NCBI GenBank assembly: GCA_030603445.1
Contig: JAUVXU010000008.1
Coordinates: forward strand, 18,146-82,145
Reading direction: 5' to 3'
Source of the DNA: Methanomicrobia archaeon
GTDB lineage: Archaea > Methanobacteriota_B > Thermococci > Methanofastidiosales > NM3
Length of the DNA: 64,000 nucleotides
A model generated the notes under the pieces. That model was not told where the DNA came from. It ran no database searches and saw only the letters and a list, made by a program, of their open reading frames with translations. Made by a program: the position numbers and the translations under genes. Shown here in pieces: positions 37,186 through 45,613 of the stretch. The first letter of the stretch is position 1. The number at the start of each line of letters is the position of its first letter.

Positions 37186-38685
37186 ATGAAAGAAATAAAA
37201 AAAACAAAATCTATATGCCCCGAATGTTTTCAAGTTATTGATGCAACGCTCTATGAAAAAAACGGGAAAATAATAATGGAAAAAGAGTGTAGCGAACATG
37301 GTCATTTTAGCGATATTGTCTGGTCTGATGCAAAATATTACCACTGGGCAGAATCGTATATGCATGATGGAACAGGTTTATCTAATCCACAAACAAAAGG
37401 AGATGATAACTGCCCATATGCATGTGGCATATGCAACAATCACCTTACATCCACATTACTTGCAAATATTGATATAACAAACAGATGCAATATGCACTGC
37501 CCAATTTGTTTTGCAAATGCAGCTGCTGCAGGATATGTATTAGAACCATCAAAAAGCGAGATAACAACTATTTTAGAAAATCTGGTAAATGAGAAACCAG
37601 TACGTTGCTGGGGAGTTCAATTCTCTGGGGGAGAGCCTACAATACGAGACGATTTTCCAGAAATAATTGCTGAGGCAAAACGTCTAGGCTTTACACAAAT
37701 TCAAATTGCAACAAATGGCAAGAGATTTTCAAAAGACCCAGAATTTGCCAAAAAAGTTCTAGATTCCGGAGTAAACACAGTATACTTACAATTCGATGGC
37801 ATTAATGAAGCCCCATATATTGCAGCTAGAGGGTACAACGCACTTCCAGAAAAATTGAAGGCAATTAAGAACATGCGTGACGTGGGATATACTTCTGTGG
37901 TGTTAGTTCCGACACTTGTAAAAGGAGTAAATGATGATCAAGTGGGAGATATTGTTCGCTTCGCAATGGACAATGGAGACATTATAAAAGGCGTGAACTT
38001 TCAACCAGTTTCTTTTTCAGGAAGAATCGACAAAGAAGAATTAGAGAAGAAGCGTATCACGATTCCAGATCTTGGCAATCTTCTGGAAGAACAGACAAAA
38101 GGACAAATAGGGAAAAAGGACCTATATCCTGTACCCAGCGTCTCAGTTGTTTCGGACATTATTGCTAAATGGAAACAAACACCCCAAGTAAGCCTTACAT
38201 GCCATGCACACTGTGGTGTTGGTACTTATCTGTTCAAAAATAATGGAGATATAATCCCAATTACACGATTTGTCGATGTTGATGGCTTGTTCAGTCTTTT
38301 AAAAGAAGTAAATGATGATATGGGAAATGGCGGGAAAATCGCAAAAGTAAAAGCTGTCACGAAGTTAAGCCGAGAAATACCTAAACTAATAGACAACTCG
38401 AAAGCACCAGATGGCCTCAATCTTAGAAACCTGCTGCTAAATATTATAACAAACGGCACAGTAGAGGATACTGCTGCTTTCCACAACAATACTTTGTTCC
38501 TTGGAGCTATGCACTTTATGGACCCATATAACTTTGACTTAGAACGTGTGTGTCGTTGTGGGATCCATTACGGCCTTCTTGATGGACGTGTTATACCATT
38601 TTGTACGTACAATACTTTGCATAGAGAAAAATTCGAAAAGAAGTATGGCATACCTCTTTCTGAATGGAAAAAACACAATAAATAA
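37186..38685 (+). CDS. tes: Radical SAM tetraether lipid synthase homologue
   Basis: The 499-residue protein closely follows the radical SAM family of MJ0619/MA_1486, where Tes joins the phytanyl chains of archaeal lipids to make GDGT tetraethers. The radical SAM site is NRCNMHCPICFANA (CxxxCxxC). N-terminal CPECF, CSEHGHF and DNCPYACGICNNH provide the extra cysteine clusters, and a C-terminal CRCGIHYG segment gives further ligands. QFSGGEPTIRDD is the SAM-binding GGE motif. It stands alone behind AGGTGAGAG. This predicts a membrane containing tetraether lipids. Confidence 0.9.
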   Translation: MKEIKKTKSICPECFQVIDATLYEKNGKIIMEKECSEHGHFSDIVWSDAKYYHWAESYMHDGTGLSNPQTKGDDNCPYACGICNNHLTSTLLANIDITNRCNMHCPICFANAAAAGYVLEPSKSEITTILENLVNEKPVRCWGVQFSGGEPTIRDDFPEIIAEAKRLGFTQIQIATNGKRFSKDPEFAKKVLDSGVNTVYLQFDGINEAPYIAARGYNALPEKLKAIKNMRDVGYTSVVLVPTLVKGVNDDQVGDIVRFAMDNGDIIKGVNFQPVSFSGRIDKEELEKKRITIPDLGNLLEEQTKGQIGKKDLYPVPSVSVVSDIIAKWKQTPQVSLTCHAHCGVGTYLFKNNGDIIPITRFVDVDGLFSLLKEVNDDMGNGGKIAKVKAVTKLSREIPKLIDNSKAPDGLNLRNLLLNIITNGTVEDTAAFHNNTLFLGAMHFMDPYNFDLERVCRCGIHYGLLDGRVIPFCTYNTLHREKFEKKYGIPLSEWKKHNK

Positions 38686-38785
38686 TCGTGGAGTAATCAT
38701 TACTTCCCCATATTTTTTTAATATTGACAAATAAAGGAACGAAACATTTATAATCATGGATAGATTATCCATCCATGGTGATACT

Positions 38786-39178
38786 TTGGAAAAAAGAAAC
38801 ATGATGATGGCCGCCATAGTCGCTTTTGTTGTAATAGTCTCTATTGTAGGAACATATAATTACACTCAAAGGGACTCGGATAAAGCAACAGTAACGCTAA
38901 TTATAGATTTCAACGGGTTTGGAGAAAACGTAACATATGAAAACGTCAAGATGCCAGAAAGTTCCACAGTGCTTGATTTGCTCAATAATAAGACGGACCT
39001 ACAAACTGAAGATACGTCATTTGGAAAGATGGTAGTATCGATTAATGATGTAGCGCAAGATGCAGACAGTAACTTGTGGTGGACATACACCATAAACGAT
39101 GAGTACGCTGCAGCTGGGGCAGAAGTACAGTTGCTCAACGATGGGGACATCATAAAATGGACTCTGAGTCAGTTCTAA
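38786..39178 (+). CDS. DUF4430 membrane-tethered protein, probable vitamin/corrinoid capture
   Basis: One N-terminal membrane segment (MMMAAIVAFVVIVSIVGTY) then a small beta-grasp-like external domain with the DUF4430 pattern: SSTVLDLLN, DSNLWWTYTINDEYAA and LLNDGDIIKW. The same fold forms part of cobalamin-binding transcobalamin-like proteins. The next gene encodes an ECF-type membrane component, so a capture role for a corrinoid or similar vitamin is likely. I favour the TTG at 38786 as start because GGTG lies exactly five bases upstream; an in-frame ATG at 38756 would add ten residues. Confidence 0.8.
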   Translation: MEKRNMMMAAIVAFVVIVSIVGTYNYTQRDSDKATVTLIIDFNGFGENVTYENVKMPESSTVLDLLNNKTDLQTEDTSFGKMVVSINDVAQDADSNLWWTYTINDEYAAAGAEVQLLNDGDIIKWTLSQF

Positions 39179-39708
39179 AATATAATGGTAGCAAAAAAAT
39201 TGTACTGCTCTCAATATTCGTGGCATTGGGGGCAGTCTTTAAAGTATTCCTAGCAGTGATACCAAACGTAGAACTGGTAACTTTTTGGGTATTTGTAGTA
39301 ACAATGGTCTACGGGGTAAAAATGGGATTCCTTACAGGATTTCTCTCAAATATCCTAGCTGATACGTATATCGGCGCAGGACCGTGGACCCCTTTTATTT
39401 CTCTTGCCTTTGGAATTGTAGCAATAATAACCCACTTTTATGCAAAAGCAGGATTTAACTCTAAAAAAGATTATATTTATTGTGGCATCCTTGTAACAGT
39501 AGTTTTCGATCTTTTTACAGTAGTAACAACAACGTGGCTAATACTCGGCGTCCCACTCCCTGTAGCACTATATATGCAATATGGCATAATGCCGCCCCTA
39601 TTCTATCCTTTTGGTATTGTGCATACTGTCTCCAATGCCGCAATATTCTCAATTGCCAGTGTGAAGATTATAAGTGTGCTAAAAACGAATTCCAGCATTT
39701 TTTATTAA
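39157..39708 (+). CDS. ECF transporter S-component-like membrane protein
   Basis: A 183-residue membrane protein with five to six hydrophobic segments, reading as a substrate-binding (S) component of an energy-coupling factor transporter (GVKMGFLTGFLSNILADTYIGAGPWTPF is the characteristic region). The overlap of 22 bases with the DUF4430 gene indicates joint expression. The ATPase and T components are not in the window. The nearby YcaO suggests a methanogen, where corrinoid uptake would be useful, but the ligand is not shown by the sequence. Confidence 0.8.
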   Translation: MDSESVLKYNGSKKIVLLSIFVALGAVFKVFLAVIPNVELVTFWVFVVTMVYGVKMGFLTGFLSNILADTYIGAGPWTPFISLAFGIVAIITHFYAKAGFNSKKDYIYCGILVTVVFDLFTVVTTTWLILGVPLPVALYMQYGIMPPLFYPFGIVHTVSNAAIFSIASVKIISVLKTNSSIFY

Positions 39709-39721
39709 ATAATACATAACA

Positions 39722-40915
39722 TCACTTAAGTAATGTCCTTGCTCTATCTCCAATTCTATCAGAATCAACATAGCATTGCTCAAGTCCAGGGACAACTACT
39801 CTCACAACAGATACGCCAACATCCTTGTTAGTGAGATCTACAACAGAAACTATGGGAAATCCCTTAGAAGATAATATACTTACCAACGCTTCTATATCAT
39901 CACGCACATATTCTGTAGACAAAGAGGCAGTCTCTGAAAAAGATAATTTCTGATCACTTGAAGAATACCACATCTTATTCATGCGTTTGATACGATCATA
40001 GCCTAGTTTTCTTTTGAAGGCGGATGCACTTGGATTTTCAGAATTAATCTTTATCTGGGTAAGCCTGCTTTGGGCAACTTCGGTTATGGCCCTTAAAAGT
40101 GCCACCCGGGGGTCTAAATGGGTGCCAACACCGATGTTTAAAAGAGTTGGATCTTTTAGCTTCACATCATCAGAAACTGCCACAAATGTTGGAATTCCAA
40201 GATCTGAAGTGATATCTTTTATACCAATCTCTACATCTGCATCAGAGAATTTATCAATCAATTTACATGTTTGGTTATCATTCGTATCAATCTTTACATC
40301 AAATGGTGTTCTTTTCACAATTTCTGCAAGAGACCATGCATCACGCTCTATAACTTCACATAAGGCATGCAAAATAGCTTCCTCAATACAATTGCCTGAT
40401 GCCAAGCCGTTAGTATTTGAGCGAAATATCCATCCGTATCTGGGTGGAAACGGATGAAAGACTGCATTAGAAGGAATATAAACGCCTTGTTTATCCACAA
40501 GATTAAAACCCTTGGTCCAACCAATTGTCATCCCCTCACTATAAGAATAAGGGTTTGGAAGCACCAAAGATGCGGGACGAATATAGTTAATAGGCAACTG
40601 TGAAGCTGCAGCAATTGTCACCATGTCCTCGTTTAACTCAGAACTCTGGCGTTCGATAGCTTCCATCATTGCAGAGACTTTTGCCTCAATAGCTGTTGTT
40701 CCTTTGCCATTGTATACTTGTACTCCATTCCCATTAGAAACTGTTCTGCAAGATATAAAAACAGGTATTCCAATCCTGTCAAGATGAGTAATCTCCTCAA
40801 CGTTAGTAACGCCGATAGCAGACATCTTATTTTTTATCCTCGTGTATGTCTCTTCAGGATCAATTACCCTATGGGTGGTATCGACATATTTTTTTCTACA
40901 TCGAGAAAGTTCCAT
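39722..40915 (-). CDS. ycaO: YcaO protein, methanogenesis marker 1 type (McrA thioamidation)
   Basis: ATP-dependent YcaO enzyme of 397 residues. In methanogens this protein, called methanogenesis marker protein 1, installs thioglycine in methyl-coenzyme M reductase together with TfuA. The sequence shows the YcaO ATP-binding features (KGTTAIEAKVSAMMEAIERQS, LASGNCIEEAILHALCEVIERDAW, then LLRAITEVAQSRLTQI). No tfuA is adjacent. Its presence is one of the best arguments that the organism has Mcr. It is transcribed alone, convergent with the ECF gene. Confidence 0.9.
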   Translation of the reverse strand: MELSRCRKKYVDTTHRVIDPEETYTRIKNKMSAIGVTNVEEITHLDRIGIPVFISCRTVSNGNGVQVYNGKGTTAIEAKVSAMMEAIERQSSELNEDMVTIAAASQLPINYIRPASLVLPNPYSYSEGMTIGWTKGFNLVDKQGVYIPSNAVFHPFPPRYGWIFRSNTNGLASGNCIEEAILHALCEVIERDAWSLAEIVKRTPFDVKIDTNDNQTCKLIDKFSDADVEIGIKDITSDLGIPTFVAVSDDVKLKDPTLLNIGVGTHLDPRVALLRAITEVAQSRLTQIKINSENPSASAFKRKLGYDRIKRMNKMWYSSSDQKLSFSETASLSTEYVRDDIEALVSILSSKGFPIVSVVDLTNKDVGVSVVRVVVPGLEQCYVDSDRIGDRARTLLK

Positions 40916-41037
40916 AGAAAATACAAAAACAAAACACTATAATAATCTTCCCTTTTAACATAGGGACATATCTATGTATTTCCTTAACAACTAGCTATAT
41001 CATGCAATGAAGTAGAAATATTAAATAGTTTCTACAA

Positions 41038-41292
41038 TTAGATGTTATATATATAATTTGACGATGTAACATCCTTTTGATGCATAGCACCTTTTGATAT
41101 AGATGTTTTCATAGGTGTCCATGAATTCATCCTATAGTCGCTTACTCTTGTCGTTGCAATTGTACCAAGACTCAATAACGCAGCACCAATGTATAACATC
41201 CAAAAAGTATTAGCTACAACTACTGGATTTTTGAATGCTAGAAATAACATTCCTGCTAAAACCGAGAACACAAACAGCATTTTTGATAACAT
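41038..41292 (-). CDS. Small membrane protein, hypothetical
   Basis: An 84-residue protein with two hydrophobic helices (residues about 4-22 and 27-46) and a polar C-terminal tail. GGGTGGG lies before the ATG. Two clean palindromes lie upstream (41313-41334 and about 41351-41370), which suggests regulated expression and argues that the gene is real. No family was recognised. Confidence 0.6.
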   Translation of the reverse strand: MLSKMLFVFSVLAGMLFLAFKNPVVVANTFWMLYIGAALLSLGTIATTRVSDYRMNSWTPMKTSISKGAMHQKDVTSSNYIYNI

Positions 41293-41312
41293 TCTTTTCC
41301 CACCCTGTATTT

Positions 41313-41370
41313 GTATAATGAAGACTCATTATACTAAATTTAATGTATATATTGGTATTACAATACCTAT
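41313..41370. promoter_or_regulatory. Two palindromic operator-like sites
   Basis: GTATAATG (41313-41320) and CATTATAC (41327-41334) form a perfect 8-base inverted repeat with a 6-base centre. Further out, GGTATT (41354-41359) and AATACC (41362-41367) form a second, with the symmetry continuing into flanking TATA. The first overlaps the likely TATA box of the small membrane protein gene on the minus strand, as expected of a repressor site. Confidence 0.45.
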
Positions 41371-41844
41371 ATACATATAGATATGAAGATATGTTATATT
41401 TAAATCTTTCGATAGAAAAGGTATATTAAGACCAATATTCTTTAATATACTCTAGCATGTGATACAAAATGGCATTACACTCTCTAAAAAATATGTGTCA
41501 CTAGGAAAAAAATTATATAAAAACATTTTATTATCATTTTTTCAAAACTGTTACTAAACATTATATTGAATTAAAATACTAAAAAAATAAAAATAGATAA
41601 GAGGAACAGTGAGTCCATCGCGACTTGAACGCGAGGCTTTCTTCATGTCAAGTCCTGATATGACGTGATCGAATCATCTCTTGACTGCCTTTGTATATTA
41701 TGTCAAATACAACAATATCTCCAAAAATATTTGATGATTTCCGGTGTTCGCCTCCTATGACGAAGGCATGAATTCTGATAATGGATAATAAGGAATAAGC
41801 GATATTCTTGGAAATCTAGCAGAAATACTGAAAATAATAAGAAA
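41371..41844. other. Gene-free region with a tRNA remnant
   Basis: AT-rich and without a credible coding frame. It contains the tRNA-like remnant listed separately (41610-41690). The short hairpin GCCT/AGGC near 41750-41767 is the only other structure I could see. The rest is unassigned. Confidence 0.5.
41610..41690 (-). pseudogene. Degenerate tRNA, Val(GAC)-like
   Basis: The minus strand has an intact T-arm (TCGCG TTCAAGT CGCGA), a 3' acceptor half TGGACTC with discriminator A, and TTGACAT, the anticodon loop of the tRNA-Val(GAC) gene about 150 bases away. The anticodon stem no longer pairs, the 5' acceptor (near CAGTCAA) pairs at only five of seven positions, and CCA is missing. It looks like a decayed duplicate of the neighbouring tRNA-Val gene. 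Confidence 0.5.
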
Positions 41845-41921
41845 TGGTGGGCCCGTCGAGATTTGAACTCGAGACCTCCGCCATGTCAAGGCGACGTCAT
41901 AGCCAACTAGACCACGGGCCC
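41845..41921 (-). tRNA. tRNA-Val (GAC)
   Basis: Minus-strand cloverleaf with acceptor GGGCCCG/CGGGCCC, anticodon stem TCGCC/GGCGG around loop TTGACAT (anticodon GAC, valine), and T-arm TCGAG TTCAAAT CTCGA. The discriminator is A and CCA is encoded at 41845-41847. No intron. Confidence 0.94.
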
Positions 41922-41984
41922 AATGTTATCAAGCAAAATAGGATTTTTATTTGTCTTTAAAAAACTTACTATTTGATAGCGAGC

Positions 41985-42164
41985 CTATTCTATTTTAGCC
42001 ATAACAAATGCAAATATCCCTGCAAACAGCAATGCAATGATCACTGCACCTTTAAGGAAATAAATTAATTGTTGAGACCAATCAACAATACCATATGGCA
42101 CCGCCAAATAAAGAGACACCGCAATCATTAATAAACCAATTATAACCCACAAAATTTTATTCAT
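41985..42164 (-). CDS. Small two-helix membrane protein
   Basis: A 59-residue product with two hydrophobic segments (residues about 4-24 and 34-54) separated by a polar VDWSQQ loop. The start at 42164 is chosen because GGAGGGTG lies six bases upstream, one of the strongest ribosome-binding sites in the region. No family was recognised; small membrane proteins of this kind often modulate larger complexes. Confidence 0.65.
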   Translation of the reverse strand: MNKILWVIIGLLMIAVSLYLAVPYGIVDWSQQLIYFLKGAVIIALLFAGIFAFVMAKIE

Positions 42165-42320
42165 AGTTAACACCCTCCAATATTTTATGGACTATGTATT
42201 TATTAGTGCTTATAAATTTACTCCCTAATAACCTATAAAATATGAATTATAATTTTATTTAAAAGATATAAAAGCCATAAAAAGAAAATACTTTAATACT
42301 AAGATTATACAATACTTAAT

Positions 42321-43286
42321 ATGCTCCCAATTACCTTCTCATCCCCGGCGCGGGTTGATTTATCCGGTGGTGCAGCAGACATCTTCGGACTTAGCACTCT
42401 TTCGGTTGCTATTGACATAAGAGCGTACTGTACTATCAAACAGAATGAACAAGGAACGATTGTGGCAAATATTGGAAAAGGCGAAATACCTATCTCAATG
42501 GCATATGCGCCACCATACGCGATATTAAAGCATATTGTTCAGCATTTCTCATTAAATGAAGCAATAACAATTGAGATAAAAACGGATATTCCGATGTCTG
42601 GCGGGCTTGGTGGATCAGCCTCCATTTCAGTTGCAGTGATTAGCGCCTTGAATAAATGGAAAAATTGGGGGTTGACACGCTACCATATTGCAGAACATGC
42701 TCAAAGGGTGGAAACTGTTGAGATGAAGTTAAAAAATGGTTATCAAGATCAGTACTGCTCGGCCTTTGGTAAATGTGTTTTTATGGACTTCAAAAATAAA
42801 GAGAATAGGGATATAGGGGAAGAACCATATGCTATAGTAGAACAGTTGCCAATTCCATACACGATTGTTGTGGCACATACAGGGATCAAACATAACTCGG
42901 GAGATGTGAATGCACAGACATATAATCTCTATCATAAAGGCGATACGAGCACTATAAAAAACATCATGCGTCTGGACACCATAACACGAGAACTTAGGTC
43001 GGCCCTAATAGATAAAGATTTTTCTAAAACATGTAATATCATATCAGAAAATCAAGAAATAATAAAAAAGTTTAAACGATCCCTCCCAGAGAATGAAAAA
43101 CTTATAGATGTAGCTATGAACTCGGGTGCTGGTGCTGCAAAGGTAACTGGAGCAGGATGCGGGGGATCGATTGCAGCACTGTGTGAAACTCCAGATATTG
43201 CACAAAATGTGGCATCTGCATTAAGAAAACATTCACAGTTTGTAAAAATATGTTCTGTTGCAGAAGGTGTGAGATATGAAGTATGA
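42321..43286 (+). CDS. GHMP-family sugar kinase
   Basis: A 321-residue kinase of the GHMP family. The N-terminus has SSPARVDLSGGAADI, the ATP-binding motif 2 reads PMSGGLGGSASISVA, and motif 3 is TGAGCGGSIAAL. The N-terminal signature resembles D-glycero-D-manno-heptose-7-phosphate kinases and related sugar-1-kinases more than mevalonate kinases. The next gene, overlapping by 11 bases, is a HAD phosphatase, so the two likely handle one phosphorylated sugar. The substrate is open. Confidence 0.87.
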   Translation: MLPITFSSPARVDLSGGAADIFGLSTLSVAIDIRAYCTIKQNEQGTIVANIGKGEIPISMAYAPPYAILKHIVQHFSLNEAITIEIKTDIPMSGGLGGSASISVAVISALNKWKNWGLTRYHIAEHAQRVETVEMKLKNGYQDQYCSAFGKCVFMDFKNKENRDIGEEPYAIVEQLPIPYTIVVAHTGIKHNSGDVNAQTYNLYHKGDTSTIKNIMRLDTITRELRSALIDKDFSKTCNIISENQEIIKKFKRSLPENEKLIDVAMNSGAGAAKVTGAGCGGSIAALCETPDIAQNVASALRKHSQFVKICSVAEGVRYEV

Positions 43287-44025
43287 TACAGTAGTCTTTG
43301 ACTTAGATGGCGTTCTTTTAGAAGAAGGGAAGCTTACTTCCGAGGGAAAAATAGGAATAGAAATGCTTTTTGAGAAAGGCGTTCGTGTTATCTATTCATC
43401 CGGGAAAAATTATTGGTACACGGCCGGAGGCATCTCCTTCTCAAATATTATCAAGGACGACACAATAATCATAGCAGAAAATGGAGGCATCATATTCTTT
43501 CCATTGACAAAGGAGAAGTTGGTCTTGTCACAAGGATATGGCAATATTGCAAAATTAGCAGAATATTTCTATAAGGAACACTGCACAAAAGATGGCAACC
43601 ATACTGTGTTTAAAGACACAGGCGGTATCATATGGCAGGAGCCCAAGGAAACAATATTTACATTATTCCCCAAAGATAAAAACACGATCCCCATACTAAA
43701 AAAAGTACTTGAAGATATCATAATTCACTTGAATTTCCCTGTTTATGCAATAGACCACTCTGATGCAGTTGACATAATGCCATTAAAGCAGCACAAAGGA
43801 AATGCACTCAAATACCTATCTAATAAAGGAATTATCAATATGGAAAAAACTGTAGCCTTTGGCGATGGAAACAACGATAAAGAGATGCTTGAGGAAGTTG
43901 GTATGCCAGTAACCGTTGACAACGCAAGTGACGCCATAAAACATATTGTAAGAAGTAGAGAAGGAATAATAACATCAAAAGGATATGGTAAAGGCGTGCT
44001 AGAAGCAATAGAACACTTGTTTTAA
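43276..44025 (+). CDS. HAD-superfamily hydrolase, Cof/SPP-like (type IIB)
   Basis: The 249-residue protein has motif I VVFDLDGVLL, motif II YSSGKN and the C-terminal motif AFGDGNNDKEML of type IIB HAD phosphatases (sucrose-phosphate-phosphatase-like or archaeal phosphoglycolate phosphatase-like). It starts inside the GHMP kinase gene, so co-translation is likely. It probably dephosphorylates a sugar phosphate. Confidence 0.87.
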   Translation: MKYDTVVFDLDGVLLEEGKLTSEGKIGIEMLFEKGVRVIYSSGKNYWYTAGGISFSNIIKDDTIIIAENGGIIFFPLTKEKLVLSQGYGNIAKLAEYFYKEHCTKDGNHTVFKDTGGIIWQEPKETIFTLFPKDKNTIPILKKVLEDIIIHLNFPVYAIDHSDAVDIMPLKQHKGNALKYLSNKGIINMEKTVAFGDGNNDKEMLEEVGMPVTVDNASDAIKHIVRSREGIITSKGYGKGVLEAIEHLF

Positions 44026-44032
44026 GCAATCT

Positions 44033-45613
44033 CTATCTAATCTCAACCTCTACTGTGAAAAATACTGGGCCACGAACATCTATTTTGTTGTTCTTCATCT
44101 GGATAAAAGTGCGCATCTCATCAGGTATTGCAAGATTGACGTCTTTTAGGCGTTTTGCCATGCCAAAATAATACTGCTTTTTTCCAGTAAAAGAGGACTT
44201 GAGCAGTTCCTCTACGTCCTTTGCAACCTTAAATAGGAACGCATCGATATATGTAGTACCAGTAGAAACTCCATTCTCAGCAACATTTTCTAGCTTTCCT
44301 GACAACCCTTCCGGAGGTATTCCATATATGTTTCCCTGGTATGCATAAACCATATTGAATGCAGCTGGTCCAAGGAGATTCTTGTTCTCCTCCTTTTCAC
44401 TGATGCGGACCACTACGTTCTTTGCATACAAATCGCCCTCGAAAACCACATATTCACAAGGGCTTTTCTCATTTCCATACTTCCTTGCTGCAGAAGATAT
44501 TATTTCAATCAATGGGGCCATTTCATCTGTTTGTGGTTTCTCGATAAATGATATTGAATTGGCTATCTCCTCATCTGTAAAAGATAATGAATAAAACTCA
44601 GGATGATGCAACTGCCGCAAATCATCCTCATCCTCAAGTAACATTATCAAGCGGCCCAATCCCGGGCCAGAATTAAACACAGGGTATGGTATGCCATAAT
44701 GCGCAAGCGCGATAGGGGAGTACATTCCCACTTCTGTAACCTCAACCCATCCAAAACGATCATCTTTCACAAATACCTCATAATTAGTGCCATAAGCATA
44801 GTAAATGGCTTGATTGGGTTTTTTCTTGAATTTCAGTTTTTTGAATCCCATCCTGTTGAAAAATTCCTTTGTAATGTATATTCCGTCTGCAATATTTAGA
44901 TTCTCGTCCATAGCCACCATTGAAAGATTGTAATGGGCACGCAGATGCATAGGGTCCTCACGTTGCTCCCTGCGGTAACGCCAGCCGGAAGTAAATAGCA
45001 TCACCGGCAGTGATACCTTTTTAACAAATTGTGCAAGTGTGGGGAACCATGCTGTCGTGAAATGAGAGTTTAGCACCATATCTGTAGCCAATGGTTTGAT
45101 ATCTAACACTTCAGGGAATGCCTCATTAATAATATACATCGCATCCTCGGGAGAAACTTTTAATCGCTTTGCTATCTCTTCGCTAAGGTCTCCAGGATCT
45201 ATTTTATCAAGTTTATAATCTCTAAATATATTTTTTAGTTTCCCCATATCAAGAGAAGGCACTTTTTTAAATACTTCATTTTTTTTATCATCAGATATGC
45301 CAATATCTGGTCTTGGGAGAGTTGCAAGAAAATATAATCTATCAAGTATCGCAGGTGACTCGGGCCCATATTGCATTTCCACGTGCTTTTTAGAGAAAAA
45401 TTGTTTTAGATAAACTTCATCAAAACCCATATCCAATAAAATATCACGAGATTTCAATGCATATTTGGATAGGAGATGTTCTTTTCCTTTTTTTTCAGGA
45501 AAATTAAATGTGCGTTTTCCTTCAAAATAAGATCCTGTGTTTTTCCACTCTTTAAAAAAATCTTCCTTAGAGCGTTTCAGGATATCTTCAATAGGAAACA
45601 TTGTTATTCTCAC
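44033..45613 (-). CDS. sepS: O-phosphoserine-tRNA(Cys) ligase
   Basis: Class II synthetase of 526 residues that charges tRNA-Cys with phosphoserine, the first step of the indirect cysteine route of methanogens and relatives. The sequence shows EVYLKQFFSKKHVEMQYGPESPAILD, the motif 2 region TSGWRYRREQREDPMHLRAHYNLSMVAM in its family form, and the motif 3-type GPGLGRLIMLLED. SepCysS is not in the window. The gene is last in a minus-strand operon and overlaps the upstream gene by ATGA. It is a strong lineage marker. Confidence 0.95.
   Translation of the reverse strand: MRITMFPIEDILKRSKEDFFKEWKNTGSYFEGKRTFNFPEKKGKEHLLSKYALKSRDILLDMGFDEVYLKQFFSKKHVEMQYGPESPAILDRLYFLATLPRPDIGISDDKKNEVFKKVPSLDMGKLKNIFRDYKLDKIDPGDLSEEIAKRLKVSPEDAMYIINEAFPEVLDIKPLATDMVLNSHFTTAWFPTLAQFVKKVSLPVMLFTSGWRYRREQREDPMHLRAHYNLSMVAMDENLNIADGIYITKEFFNRMGFKKLKFKKKPNQAIYYAYGTNYEVFVKDDRFGWVEVTEVGMYSPIALAHYGIPYPVFNSGPGLGRLIMLLEDEDDLRQLHHPEFYSLSFTDEEIANSISFIEKPQTDEMAPLIEIISSAARKYGNEKSPCEYVVFEGDLYAKNVVVRISEKEENKNLLGPAAFNMVYAYQGNIYGIPPEGLSGKLENVAENGVSTGTTYIDAFLFKVAKDVEELLKSSFTGKKQYYFGMAKRLKDVNLAIPDEMRTFIQMKNNKIDVRGPVFFTVEVEIR

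Noticed and set aside
41701-41840. Intron-containing tRNA ending in the tRNA-like T-arm at 41610
   Set aside because: No sequence complementary to the 3' acceptor half (GAGTCCA needed) occurs upstream within a reasonable intron length, and no bulge-helix-bulge could be formed.
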